Assembly: GCA_021803885.1 (NCBI GenBank)
Contig: JAJZKY010000003.1
Location: forward strand, 1 to 23,865
Direction: 5' to 3'
Source: Planctomycetota bacterium
Lineage (GTDB): Bacteria > Planctomycetota > Phycisphaerae > WQYP01 > JAJZKY01
Length of the DNA: 23,865 nt
In this document: positions 15,592-23,738 of the stretch, piece by piece
How positions within the stretch are numbered: position 1 is the stretch's first letter
How the letters are laid out: each line of letters opens with the position of its first letter
Position numbers and translations under genes: made by a program
Notes under the pieces: model-generated
Told to the model about the DNA's origin: nothing
The model's database searches: none
Seen by the model: the letters and a program-made list of their open reading frames with translations, nothing else

Positions 15592-16865
15592 TAGGTGGCT
15601 TTACTCAGGGACTGATCAAGGTCGGCCAGGATGTCGTCAATGTGTTCAATGCCGATGCTGAGACGAATCATGCTGGGAGTTACTCCTGCTCTTCGTTGTT
15701 CTTCCGGATTCATTTGGCGATGTGTGGTCGAAGCGGGGTGGCATGCGAGGGACTTGGCATCACCAAGATTCACCAGCCGCTTTACAAGAGTGAGCCCGTC
15801 GTAGAACTTCACGGCAGCATCGTATCCGCCACGGATTCCGAATGCCATGAGGGAACACGGAGTTCCTTTCAGATACTTTTGTGCAAGCGAATAATATGGG
15901 CTGTCTGTGAATCCGGGATAGTTAACCCACTCAACTTTCGGGTGGTGATTCAAGAACTCAGCAGCTTTTCTGGCGTTCTGCGTATGCCGTTCTACGCGCA
16001 ACGCGACCGTCTCAATGCCCTGCAACAGTAGAAAGGCGCTGAACGGGGAGAGAACTGCCCCCGTAGTTCGTTGATAAACACTTCGGCAGCGAGCAACGAA
16101 TGCGGCCGACCCATAGCGCTCATTATAAACCAATCCATGATAGGACGCATCGGGCTCGGAGAACATCCGGAACCGCGCGGGATGCTTTGACCAAGGGAAA
16201 GTACCCCCGTCGACAATCGCTCCACCGAGGGTGGTGCCATGCCCGCCGAGAAATTTGGTGAGCGAATGCACAACAATGTCTGCCCCGAATTCGATGGGGC
16301 GGAGAAGAATTGGCGTGGCTACGGTATTGTCGACAATGAGCGGCAGTCCATGCTGATGGCTGACTTGAGCCAGCTTCTCGATGTCGCAGATATTCCCAGC
16401 AGGATTGCCCACGGACTCGCAGTAGACGGCTCGGGTGTTCTCATCGATGACGCGTTCTATTGCATCCGGCGCGTCGGATGCCGCGAATCGAACCGTGACG
16501 CCTTGGTTTGGGAGCAGATGCGCCAGTAACGTATGCGTCGTTCCGTAGAGTTGAGGAACTGACACGATGTTGGTCCCCATCGAACTAACGTTCTGTAGAG
16601 CGTATGCAACGGCAGCCTGTCCGCTGCTGACGCATAACGAAGCTACCCCTCCCTCGAGCGCGGCAATCCGCTTTTCGAGTACATCTGTTGTTGGGTTGGA
16701 TATGCGGGTGTAACGATACCCCTCCGCCTCGAGATTGAACAGTGCCGCAGCGTGCTCCGCGCTGTCAAATTCATAGGAGACAGTTTGATATATGGGGACA
16801 GCGACGGACTTTGTGGCGGGATCCACCTGATATCCGCCGTGAACTGCCAATGTTTCCTGTTTCAT
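15591..16865 (-). CDS. O-acetylhomoserine sulfhydrylase-like PLP enzyme (MetY type), 424 aa
   Basis: A Cys/Met-metabolism PLP enzyme that replaces the acyl group of an O-acyl-homoserine or -serine with sulfide or another nucleophile. Counted from ATG 16865, [11 protein letters not shown] near 6-16 is the usual MetY N-terminus. Y50-x-R52 in [12 protein letters not shown] binds the phosphate of the neighbouring subunit, D179 in LIVDNT holds the PLP nitrogen, and K204 in [11 protein letters not shown] is the Schiff-base lysine. At 424 residues it has the length of MetY, not of the shorter MetB/MetC. A TTG at 16925 would add 20 unconserved residues, so ATG 16865 is preferred, though its ribosome site is poor. 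It is followed with one-base overlap by the MetA-like acyltransferase, which would make its substrate. Confidence 0.9.
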   Translation of the reverse strand: MKQETLAVHGGYQVDPATKSVAVPIYQTVSYEFDSAEHAAALFNLEAEGYRYTRISNPTTDVLEKRIAALEGGVASLCVSSGQAAVAYALQNVSSMGTNIVSVPQLYGTTHTLLAHLLPNQGVTVRFAASDAPDAIERVIDENTRAVYCESVGNPAGNICDIEKLAQVSHQHGLPLIVDNTVATPILLRPIEFGADIVVHSLTKFLGGHGTTLGGAIVDGGTFPWSKHPARFRMFSEPDASYHGLVYNERYGSAAFVARCRSVYQRTTGAVLSPFSAFLLLQGIETVALRVERHTQNARKAAEFLNHHPKVEWVNYPGFTDSPYYSLAQKYLKGTPCSLMAFGIRGGYDAAVKFYDGLTLVKRLVNLGDAKSLACHPASTTHRQMNPEEQRRAGVTPSMIRLSIGIEHIDDILADLDQSLSKAT

Positions 16866-16961
16866 GTATGATTCGACGAAATCCTTTCTTGTTTCGTTGT
16901 CCGGTGATTTCGTGCCAAGGCGCAACGGTTTTTCATCAAGGTGAGAATTCGAGCGCGATAG

Positions 16962-18350
16962 TTAACTGTTCTCCGACGCAGTCGCGTGAAGGCATGCCGG
17001 ATAGATGTCGTTCATTTGGTCTACAACCCAAAGGATGTCGCTTTCCGTGGTCTTAAAGCTTGTAATACAGGCGCGCACGACCTGTTTATCGGCAAGTCGG
17101 GCCCCGGAAACCCAAGCAATCTGATGCTGACGCACGGAGGCCAGGAAGCTGTCGACATCTAGACCATCACGCGTGAAGCAAACCAGTGGCAGGGGGGTTG
17201 AATTGACGACTTCCCAACCCGAGGAGCGCAGGGCCTGTCGTAATTGATCGCCCATCCACGTTTGGCGCTCTATCATCTCTGCAAATCCAGACGCTCCGTG
17301 ATGTGCCAAGCTCATAAAAAGCTTCAATCCGCTGAATCTTCGAGACCACTGCATCGAATGCAGGTACGGGTCTACCGTGTCGCGGTCAGCGTGACTCGGC
17401 ATGTAGCTGGCGTGAGCGCCGAACGCTCTCGACACGCTATCCCGGTGACGGCAAAAAAACATTCCACACCCCATGGGAACGGAGAACCATTTATGGGCGT
17501 CACATGTCAGGGAATCCGCAGTCTCGATTCCCGCAAGGTGCTTCCGCAGCACGGGGGAAACAATGGCGGCACCACCCCAGGCGGCATCAATGTGAAACCA
17601 AAGACCTTCGACTGAACTCAAATGGCCCAGTTCGGACAGCGGATCAATGATTCCGGCTGTTGTGGTGCCGCAGGTGCCCACGATCATGAATGGCGCGTAA
17701 CCGTTCTTACGGTCGAGAGCGATTTGCCTTTGCAGATCGCGGGCATCCATCACCAGTTGATCAGTGGTGGCTACGATGCGGATGGAAGATCTGCCAAGAC
17801 CGGTGACATGTGCAATTCGCTGGAAAGAGTGATGAGATTCAGGGGTGATATAGAAAGTTGGTGTGGCTTTCAGGTCGCGAAGGCCGCTTTTGCCGTATTC
17901 GGGGAAGGCGTGGGTTAGAGCGCAGATCACGGCCGAAAGGTTTGCCTCCGTTCCTCCTGTGGTGAAAGTCGCCAGTGTGTTCTCTGGAAATCCAAACTGC
18001 TTTGCGAGCCATGCTAACGTATACCGCTCAATTTCATTGGCGGCCGGTGAAGTGTTCCAACTTGCCAATTGTGGATTATGGATGGCAACAAGGACATCCG
18101 CTAGTACGGATGCCAGAGTCACGCTCGGGTTAAAGAGCCCCATGTACCTGGGATGCGTAATTTGTACGTTAGAAGTGCGAAGCAGCTCTTCCACGTCCGC
18201 CAGAATGTCTTCCAATTCCAGCGAATGATCGAAGGGATAATGGGCGGACAGATGATTGCGAAGCTCCGATGCGGTTACTTCTGGGTAAATCGGCCCGTCC
18301 AGGAAGTCACGCTGTAACTTAAAAAATTCGCTGCGAAGCGTGTCAAGCAT
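16962..18350 (-). CDS. Group II PLP-dependent amino-acid decarboxylase, 462 aa
   Basis: It removes the carboxyl group of an L-amino acid to give an amine. It belongs to the aromatic-amino-acid/glutamate/diaminobutyrate/cysteine-sulfinate decarboxylase family. TTGGTEANLSA (130-140) holds the PLP phosphate, H174 in ESHHSF stacks on the ring, D255 in WFHIDAAWGG pairs with the pyridine nitrogen, and K287 in CDAHKWFSVP is the Schiff-base lysine. ATG at 18350 lies behind a purine stretch AAGAAGA rather than a clear ribosome site. It leads the unit with the MetY- and MetA-like genes, about 100 bp ahead of MetY, which suggests it acts on the amino acid that pair makes, for instance a thiol or thioether amino acid. 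The substrate is not fixed by sequence. Confidence 0.92.
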   Translation of the reverse strand: MLDTLRSEFFKLQRDFLDGPIYPEVTASELRNHLSAHYPFDHSLELEDILADVEELLRTSNVQITHPRYMGLFNPSVTLASVLADVLVAIHNPQLASWNTSPAANEIERYTLAWLAKQFGFPENTLATFTTGGTEANLSAVICALTHAFPEYGKSGLRDLKATPTFYITPESHHSFQRIAHVTGLGRSSIRIVATTDQLVMDARDLQRQIALDRKNGYAPFMIVGTCGTTTAGIIDPLSELGHLSSVEGLWFHIDAAWGGAAIVSPVLRKHLAGIETADSLTCDAHKWFSVPMGCGMFFCRHRDSVSRAFGAHASYMPSHADRDTVDPYLHSMQWSRRFSGLKLFMSLAHHGASGFAEMIERQTWMGDQLRQALRSSGWEVVNSTPLPLVCFTRDGLDVDSFLASVRQHQIAWVSGARLADKQVVRACITSFKTTESDILWVVDQMNDIYPACLHATASENS

Positions 18351-18648
18351 AATCAGTATCTTCTTTTTGTATTCGTTGATAGGTTACGTCAAATAAAAAG
18401 GACAGGCTCCGATAGCGATCGGGCTCGACAGTTCACAGGTTGGCGGGAACGCTTTCAAAAAAAAGAATAAGATCATACGGTCCCACGCGCGGGTTCGGAT
18501 GTTTTCGATTCTGTGGTTGACGCTCGTAGACAGTTCCAAGCTTCAGTGTGGGTGCTGCCTGCTTCTTCGTAAGGACCTTGTCGCGCTCTGGACTACGGCT
18601 GGGCACACCCAAGGCTATGGATAGCGCCTTAGACTCCGCGGGGGAGAT
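18351..18648 (-). promoter_or_regulatory. Spacer with hairpin, T-runs and possible promoter before the decarboxylase
   Basis: Just under 300 bases separate the acyl-CoA synthetase stop from the decarboxylase start. Read on the minus strand, T8 (18464-18457) and then a CCGAT-CGCT-ATCGG hairpin followed nine bases later by TTTTTATTT could end the upstream transcript. TTGACG with TACAAA 15 bases on, within about 45 bp of the decarboxylase ATG, is a weak promoter candidate. This suggests a break between two transcription units but does not prove it. Confidence 0.35.
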
Positions 18649-20454
18649 CTACAGCTGGATTTTTCCAGATTGAATACTCTGAAACAAAGAGTGGTCCACA
18701 CGTTCCATGGTCTTCTTCTTCGGGTTGTCAAAATAGATTGCGTCGGCAGTGAGTGTGGGATCGAATCCCTCTCGCATCAGTTCCTGTTTTGAGTATTTAA
18801 ATGTCCCAGTTACTGTGCAGCTATCGCGCAAGCGAAAGAACGCGGGTCTTGCGTACGACGGGAGTAAATCAGCGAGATACTCTCGCAATGCGGGCATATC
18901 GAGAGTGGAGTCAGGTACGATGGCAGCCATCCCCACGCGCCCCTCCGCCGAATGAACGTGCACACCGTAAACGACAGCATGTGCAATGCCGGGGAAAGAA
19001 GTAATGGCTTCTGTAACTTCGGTGGTAGCTACGTTCTCGCCCTTCCATCGAAAAGTATCTCCGAGACGATCCACGAAATAGAAAAATCCCCGCTCGTCCT
19101 GCCGCATCAGATCCCCTGAGCGCACCCATAGGTCGGCGTCTTCGAGGACGCCGCGAAGAAGTCTGCTTTCAGACGCCCGCCGATCCGTGTAGCCTTCGAA
19201 TCGGCTTCCAGAGTGGGTGCTATCCCCGTCCGCTCTGGACAGGGCCTCACCGGCTTCGTTCACCTCACAGCGGATGCAAAGTCCGCGTTCGTTGCGCAAT
19301 GGTTCACCGGTGTTGTGGTCGATTCGTACCAGCACGGGGCAATAGCGGTGGGCGAGGTAAGCAGGCACTCGGCCAATCGCGCCAGGTTCGCCCTCCATGT
19401 TGAATAATGAGAGGCCGCCTTCGGTAGATGCGTAGAATTCCAGGATCCTCGGAATATTGAAGCGATCCTGAAAGCGTGTCCACACTCCGGAGGACATTCC
19501 ATTGCCACATGCGAGACGGATGCTGTGATTGCCATCGTCGGAATTCGGCGGGGTATTGAGCAGGTATCGTCCGAACTCTCCGATGTATTGGAACATCGTG
19601 CAGTTCCAGTCGCGAACGTCGTTCCAGAATTGTCCTGTCGAAAACCCTTCACGTATTACGACGCTTCCACCCGCGACCAACATGGCGCTTGGGACTAAGA
19701 CCCCCCCAATGCTGTGATACATGGGCAAGCAGTTGTACATCCTATCTTCAGCGGAGATATCAATCATTCCGGCGAACCAATAAGCCCACTGAAGGATTCG
19801 TCTGTGGCTGACATTGGCGGCCTTGGGCATACCTGTGGTACCCGACGTATATATGTGCAGCGCAATGTCGTCGATGGAGAGCGATGGCCGCTCAGTCTGC
19901 TGCAGGCTTTCGGTGGAATAGCTTCGGAGCAATTTGTCAATTGTCGGGACTGAATCGTGGTGTGCCCCGTGAACCCAGACCTGCATTTCATTGAGCAATC
20001 CAAGCAAACGGTCATCGACTCGATCGGCAAATTTCTGAGCGACAATGATGTGTTTGGGACGGACGACTTGAATGCAATGCCATAGAGAATGAGAACGCAA
20101 GTTGGTGTTGAGGAGCGCCACGGTTACGCCTGCAGCGCAGATGCCAAGCCATGCGCAGAAATATTCAGGGCTATTGGGCAGCAGTAGTCCAACCACATCG
20201 CCCTTCTGCAATCCCTGTTTGATGCACCAACGAGCATATTGACTAGACCGTTCCGCGATCTGCCGGAATGTCAAGGATTCATGGTCGGAAAGCAAAGCCG
20301 GGGTGTCCGGAAACTGATTTGCCAACTCGTCAATGACAAGGGGGAGAACCCGATGCGGGTTCCGACTTATAGCTGCGGTACGTTCCAGCGCGCGCAGCCA
20401 ATGTTTAGCTGGAGAGGTCTCGCGGGGCCGGCAAAGCAGCGGCGAGGTTGTCAT
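18649..20454 (-). CDS. FATP/FadD6-like acyl-CoA synthetase, 601 aa
   Basis: An AMP-forming ligase that activates a fatty or other carboxylic acid to the acyl adenylate and then the CoA (or carrier) thioester. IYTSGTTGMPKA (201-212) is the ATP loop, YASTEGG (341-347) the adenine/Mg motif, SGDL (446-449) holds the ribose aspartate, and DRLGDTFRWKGENV (462-475) is the FATP-type hinge. K553 in TGTFKYSKQELMREGFDP is the catalytic lysine. The hinge and C-terminal end are those of very-long-chain acyl-CoA synthetases. The ATG at 20454 overlaps the reductase stop as ATGA and follows GGGAG by six bases. It is the last gene of the ACP unit and probably supplies the acyl chain; chain length is unknown. 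Confidence 0.92.
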   Translation of the reverse strand: MTTSPLLCRPRETSPAKHWLRALERTAAISRNPHRVLPLVIDELANQFPDTPALLSDHESLTFRQIAERSSQYARWCIKQGLQKGDVVGLLLPNSPEYFCAWLGICAAGVTVALLNTNLRSHSLWHCIQVVRPKHIIVAQKFADRVDDRLLGLLNEMQVWVHGAHHDSVPTIDKLLRSYSTESLQQTERPSLSIDDIALHIYTSGTTGMPKAANVSHRRILQWAYWFAGMIDISAEDRMYNCLPMYHSIGGVLVPSAMLVAGGSVVIREGFSTGQFWNDVRDWNCTMFQYIGEFGRYLLNTPPNSDDGNHSIRLACGNGMSSGVWTRFQDRFNIPRILEFYASTEGGLSLFNMEGEPGAIGRVPAYLAHRYCPVLVRIDHNTGEPLRNERGLCIRCEVNEAGEALSRADGDSTHSGSRFEGYTDRRASESRLLRGVLEDADLWVRSGDLMRQDERGFFYFVDRLGDTFRWKGENVATTEVTEAITSFPGIAHAVVYGVHVHSAEGRVGMAAIVPDSTLDMPALREYLADLLPSYARPAFFRLRDSCTVTGTFKYSKQELMREGFDPTLTADAIYFDNPKKKTMERVDHSLFQSIQSGKIQL

Positions 20455-21185
20455 GCCGTGCTCCCTGCATCGACAGTCAGGACTGTGCCGGTAATGTTGG
20501 TTGCATCTTCAGAGAGAAGAAAGTAGACGGCGGCGGCAACGTCCTCGACGCCTGTCAGCCGACGGAGCGCACTGCGTCTCTCTACTTTCTGACGTTGCTC
20601 CATCGTCATATGATCGGTGAGATCGGTGCTGATGAATCCAGGCGCAACGGCATTCACGGTGACTCCTGCGGGGCCGACTTCGCGGGCGAGGGACTTCGTG
20701 AACCCAACGGCGGCCGCCTTCGTTGCACTATAGACGGAAAGTCCCTTGTAGCCGGAAAATGCGGTAATCGAAGATATGTTGATAATCCTCCCCTCACCGT
20801 CAGCGACCATGGACCGAACCACCGACCGGGTCAGGATGATGGGAGATACCGTATTCACAAGAACCAATTGCTGAATCTGCGACGCTGGCATGAAGGCTAG
20901 GGAACCGTCAAAACTTATCCCGGCATTGTTGACGAGGGCATATATGGCCCCGTGTTCTCTGCGGAGGCCCGAGACAAGTCCAGGTATGCTCTCAATGTCC
21001 GAAAGGTCGAAGGGAGAGAAGCTTAGAGGGTTGGAGCCCCCGCTGCCGAACTCCTCCTGTGCGGTGCGAAAAGCTTCGCTCTCACGCCTTGCAATGACGA
21101 TAACCCTATATCCAGATCTGCAGAGTCTTCGAGCAATTCCTAAGCCGATTCCTCGCGTACCTCCTGTCACAATTACATTACGCAT
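20451..21185 (-). CDS. FabG-like short-chain dehydrogenase/reductase, 244 aa
   Basis: A classical SDR of the 3-oxoacyl-ACP reductase kind. TGGTRGIG (7-14) binds NADP(H), NNAG is at 86-89, and the catalytic tetrad is N111, S139, Y152 (VYSATK) and K156. The end, ITGTVLTVDAG, is the usual FabG C-terminus. Length and spacing are standard. With an acyl carrier protein and two acyl-activating enzymes in the same unit, reduction of a 3-oxoacyl thioester or of another ketone bound to the carrier is likely, but no ketosynthase is present to make such a substrate. The start overlaps the upstream ligase by eight bases and the stop overlaps the next ATG, so all three are coupled. Confidence 0.92.
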   Translation of the reverse strand: MRNVIVTGGTRGIGLGIARRLCRSGYRVIVIARRESEAFRTAQEEFGSGGSNPLSFSPFDLSDIESIPGLVSGLRREHGAIYALVNNAGISFDGSLAFMPASQIQQLVLVNTVSPIILTRSVVRSMVADGEGRIINISSITAFSGYKGLSVYSATKAAAVGFTKSLAREVGPAGVTVNAVAPGFISTDLTDHMTMEQRQKVERRSALRRLTGVEDVAAAVYFLLSEDATNITGTVLTVDAGSTA

Positions 21186-22596
21186 TCCGTCGGATCAACT
21201 TTCCCGCTCCACTCATCAAAAGCATTGGCACAATACTGACTACTGCCGGTACTTTGTGGGAAGGCAATCTCTCGCGGCAGAAGTTCAGGATCGCGTTCTG
21301 CGCTCTACTTGTATCGAGTTCAGCCGCGAAATATGGACATTTCAGAACTACGTCCGCCACGATCACTGAACCGGTAATGGGACTCCTCCGTGCACGGACC
21401 AGACACATCATTACGTCAGGATGGCGGTTGATGACCGATTCTACTTCCTCGGGGAAGACTTTTAGTCCACCCACATTGATTACACCATCGCGACGTCCGG
21501 AGAAAAAATATCTCCCATCCCGCAAGTCAACAATGTCCTTGGTGTCCACAAATCCGTATTCGTCGGCAATTGGCGGCGCGTCGGTTCCGAGATAGCGGGT
21601 GGCCGCGCCTACTGAGCGTACTCGCAAGGTGCCGTTCTCGATCTTTGTTGCAGTTCCCGGCGTTCCAGTAAGCACATCCGCTGGGAATCCGTTGAACCCA
21701 TCGTTCACTTCGAAGGCCACGCCGGCTTCAGTCGACGCAAACGCGTGAACAATTCGCGCATTCGGGTATGTGTCTCGGAGGCGGTTAAGAATCGCCTGAT
21801 CCACTGTTTCACCGGACAGACGGACGTAGTGTGGATTGAGATGCTGAGCGGCAGAGCTAAGTAGAGCGCACCGCCAGTGCGACGGCGTGCCCGAGATATG
21901 CGTAACACCGCTGGAGCCTGCACGGTAAAGAAAGTCGGCCAGCGGTTCATCATGACCAGAAAGTACCAGCGACCCTCCAGTCAGCATGGCCCGCAGGAAA
22001 ATCTGAAGTCCGCCGTAGCGCCGTATGTCGTAGAACGTACTCCAGACAATCTTGGAGCATAACTCGCGCTTGGGTTGGATGGCGGCGCACAAGCTAGAGA
22101 GTGTGTGAACAACGAGTTTCGGCAGGCTAGTAGTTCCCGAGGTGAGCAGCACCCATTCGGTAGTGTATTGCGGCTGCTGCCGAGGTTTGCGCGCCTCCAT
22201 GTTCTGTGTGCATGGGCTGAAGTATATTGGACCACCCGTATTGAGATCACTCACATCTCGATCGGACACGACGCAATCGATCTCAGCCTCGGCAATGATC
22301 AAGGGGAAATGGCTCGTGGGGAGTTCGGGTGGGCAGAGCACGATGCGGCGCGCAACTCCATCCAGTTCGATCAGAGCGGCTGCCGTTGTCAATTGTCCTT
22401 TGGTGGCAAGCAAGACGGAGCGGCCCAGCAATTCATCGCCTCGACCACACAGAACCGATCCCTGCAGCAGGGCGCTAAAAGTGAGGTGCTTTTCGGCATC
22501 TTCTATGAAGCGATCCTGGGACGTCTGAGGTGAGAATAGCATGTCCGATAAGGATGCAAGCCTTTGTTTCGGGTCGGTTGGAATTATGGGACACAT
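21178..22596 (-). CDS. Small AMP-forming acyl/aryl/amino-acid adenylating enzyme, about 472 aa
   Basis: An ANL-superfamily adenylating enzyme. Counted from ATG 22596, LTSGTTSLPK (151-160) is the ATP loop, HAFASTEAG (284-292) the adenine motif, D351 in FVDTKD the ribose aspartate, GRRDGVINVGG (367-377) the hinge, and K466 in SGAGKLIRR the catalytic lysine. It is short for the superfamily (usually 500-550) with a reduced N-terminal domain, recalling stand-alone enzymes that load carrier proteins. A TTG at 22644 overlaps the preceding stop as TTGA and could be a coupled start; the ATG at 22596 has GAAGG about ten bases upstream. It lies two genes after the ACP, its most likely partner. The acid it activates cannot be inferred. 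Confidence 0.87.
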   Translation of the reverse strand: MCPIIPTDPKQRLASLSDMLFSPQTSQDRFIEDAEKHLTFSALLQGSVLCGRGDELLGRSVLLATKGQLTTAAALIELDGVARRIVLCPPELPTSHFPLIIAEAEIDCVVSDRDVSDLNTGGPIYFSPCTQNMEARKPRQQPQYTTEWVLLTSGTTSLPKLVVHTLSSLCAAIQPKRELCSKIVWSTFYDIRRYGGLQIFLRAMLTGGSLVLSGHDEPLADFLYRAGSSGVTHISGTPSHWRCALLSSAAQHLNPHYVRLSGETVDQAILNRLRDTYPNARIVHAFASTEAGVAFEVNDGFNGFPADVLTGTPGTATKIENGTLRVRSVGAATRYLGTDAPPIADEYGFVDTKDIVDLRDGRYFFSGRRDGVINVGGLKVFPEEVESVINRHPDVMMCLVRARRSPITGSVIVADVVLKCPYFAAELDTSRAQNAILNFCRERLPSHKVPAVVSIVPMLLMSGAGKLIRRNA

Positions 22597-22640
22597 ACGG
22601 CAGAAACCTTCGTAGTCAGAATTGAATTTCGACAGGTGGA

Positions 22641-23300
22641 TCAATGGCGTTGCGACACCGGTGATTCGTCGATGCGCGTTCGCCGTGAAAGGGAACCACT
22701 TGGGGCACTCTTTGCTTCGATCGGTACTGAAGCGCCTGATTCGGCCGAAGGCGTTCGCCGCGAGTTCCTTCCCTTTGGAGGGCGTAGTCCCCTGGAAAAC
22801 GATTTGAGCGAAACATCCTGCTGAAGTGCGATGGTGCATTGCGCGACGGCGACAGCCGGGTTCCCCTGGACAACCGTCATCGGCGGGACGGATTGAGAAA
22901 CGACGCTTCCCGCTTTGACAACGGCGCCTCGACCGATGACGACATTGGGGAGGATGATGGCTCGCGGTCCAATAAACGCGTCCTGCTCAATTCTTATGCC
23001 GCGGAACTCCTTAAAATGCGCAACAAGTAGCGCTCCAATGCTGATTGTTGCTCCGTCCTCTATGCTGATGAGGTGTGGCTGTGCCGTGTCGAGCACTACA
23101 TCGTAGCCGATCCAAACTCCCCTTCCAATCCGGACGCCTCTTGCCCGATGCAACAAAACCCTCGTAGTCCGGGCGCCTGGAAGATTCCGTGCGAGGAGTT
23201 GCAAAATTCGACTGACGATGCCACGGAGCAGTGCTTCTTTGGGCTCTTCCCAGTCTCTCGTTGTCTGTTCCGATGGTTTCATAAGCAAGGAAGAACTCAT
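22641..23300 (-). CDS. Left-handed beta-helix (hexapeptide) acyltransferase, 219 aa
   Basis: A WcaF/LacA-like O- or N-acyltransferase. From ATG 23300 the hexapeptide repeats run from about 56 to 150 (IGRGVWIG, IEDGATISIG, IEQDAFIG, IGRGAVVKAG, VVQGNPAV). H95 in LLVAHFKEFRG is the likely catalytic base. A C-terminal tail of about 60 residues, rich in Arg and Ser, does not belong to the helix. TTG at 23351 could extend the frame but adds no conserved sequence; ATG at 23282 is also possible. It stands 78 bases after the ACP, and its stop abuts the next ligase. It may transfer an acetyl group from CoA, or an acyl group from the carrier, to a sugar or amine; which is unknown. Confidence 0.85.
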   Translation of the reverse strand: MSSSLLMKPSEQTTRDWEEPKEALLRGIVSRILQLLARNLPGARTTRVLLHRARGVRIGRGVWIGYDVVLDTAQPHLISIEDGATISIGALLVAHFKEFRGIRIEQDAFIGPRAIILPNVVIGRGAVVKAGSVVSQSVPPMTVVQGNPAVAVAQCTIALQQDVSLKSFSRGLRPPKGRNSRRTPSAESGASVPIEAKSAPSGSLSRRTRIDESPVSQRH

Positions 23301-23378
23301 ACGATCGCCGCCGCCTGCGCATCGTAGACCATGCGGCTCACGGCGACGCAAAAATAAAGTGGGACGGAACCGAACCGT

Positions 23379-23633
23379 TCAGGCACTCGGTTCCTCCACG
23401 GCTGTCTCATAGAGCTGTACAAATTCACCAAATGTAGCGGGAAACAGGGCAGTATCAGCCGCAAACGGATCCACTCCAAGCGAATCCTCCAACCTTGTGA
23501 CAATTATCGCAAAACAGAGAGAGTCAAGGCCCGAGTCGAATAGAGCTAGATCATCGGTGAGCTCTGGTAGGGCTCTTTCCTGCTCTCGGGCAACCTGCTC
23601 AAACTCTTGAATAACCTTCAATCGTGCATTCAT
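23379..23633 (-). CDS. Acyl carrier protein, 84 aa
   Basis: A stand-alone phosphopantetheine-binding carrier. The attachment motif DSGLDSL is at 33-39, with S38 carrying the prosthetic arm; helix 2 continues as CFAIIVTRLEDSLG. Length is right for an ACP or PCP. Helix 2 is unlike the very acidic FabF-partner helix of housekeeping AcpP, which with the neighbouring ligases suggests a dedicated carrier. No phosphopantetheinyl transferase is in the window. It is the first gene of the right-hand unit, downstream of a plausible promoter, and ATG at 23633 has little ribosome-site signal. Acids loaded here would come from the adenylating enzyme at 21178 or the synthetase at 18649. Confidence 0.92.
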   Translation of the reverse strand: MNARLKVIQEFEQVAREQERALPELTDDLALFDSGLDSLCFAIIVTRLEDSLGVDPFAADTALFPATFGEFVQLYETAVEEPSA

Positions 23634-23665
23634 ATGATTTGCTGTTATCTCGGGTGATATATCTG

Positions 23666-23694
23666 GATATAAAATGGGAAGCTGCTGAAGACAA
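23666..23694 (-). promoter_or_regulatory. Possible sigma70-type promoter for the ACP unit
   Basis: On the minus strand TTGTCT (23694-23689) and TATATC (23671-23666) lie 17 bases apart, 33 bp before the ACP ATG. Each matches four of six consensus positions in an AT-rich patch between the IS630 end and the first gene, the expected place for the unit's promoter. Confidence 0.42.
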
Positions 23695-23738
23695 AGTGCC
23701 AGGCGGCTGATCCTGTGTCATACGCTTTACAGGTGGCT

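Noticed and set aside
18649..23633. NRPS or PKS cluster
   Set aside because: There is an ACP and adenylating enzymes, but no condensation, ketosynthase, acyltransferase or thioesterase domain anywhere in the window.
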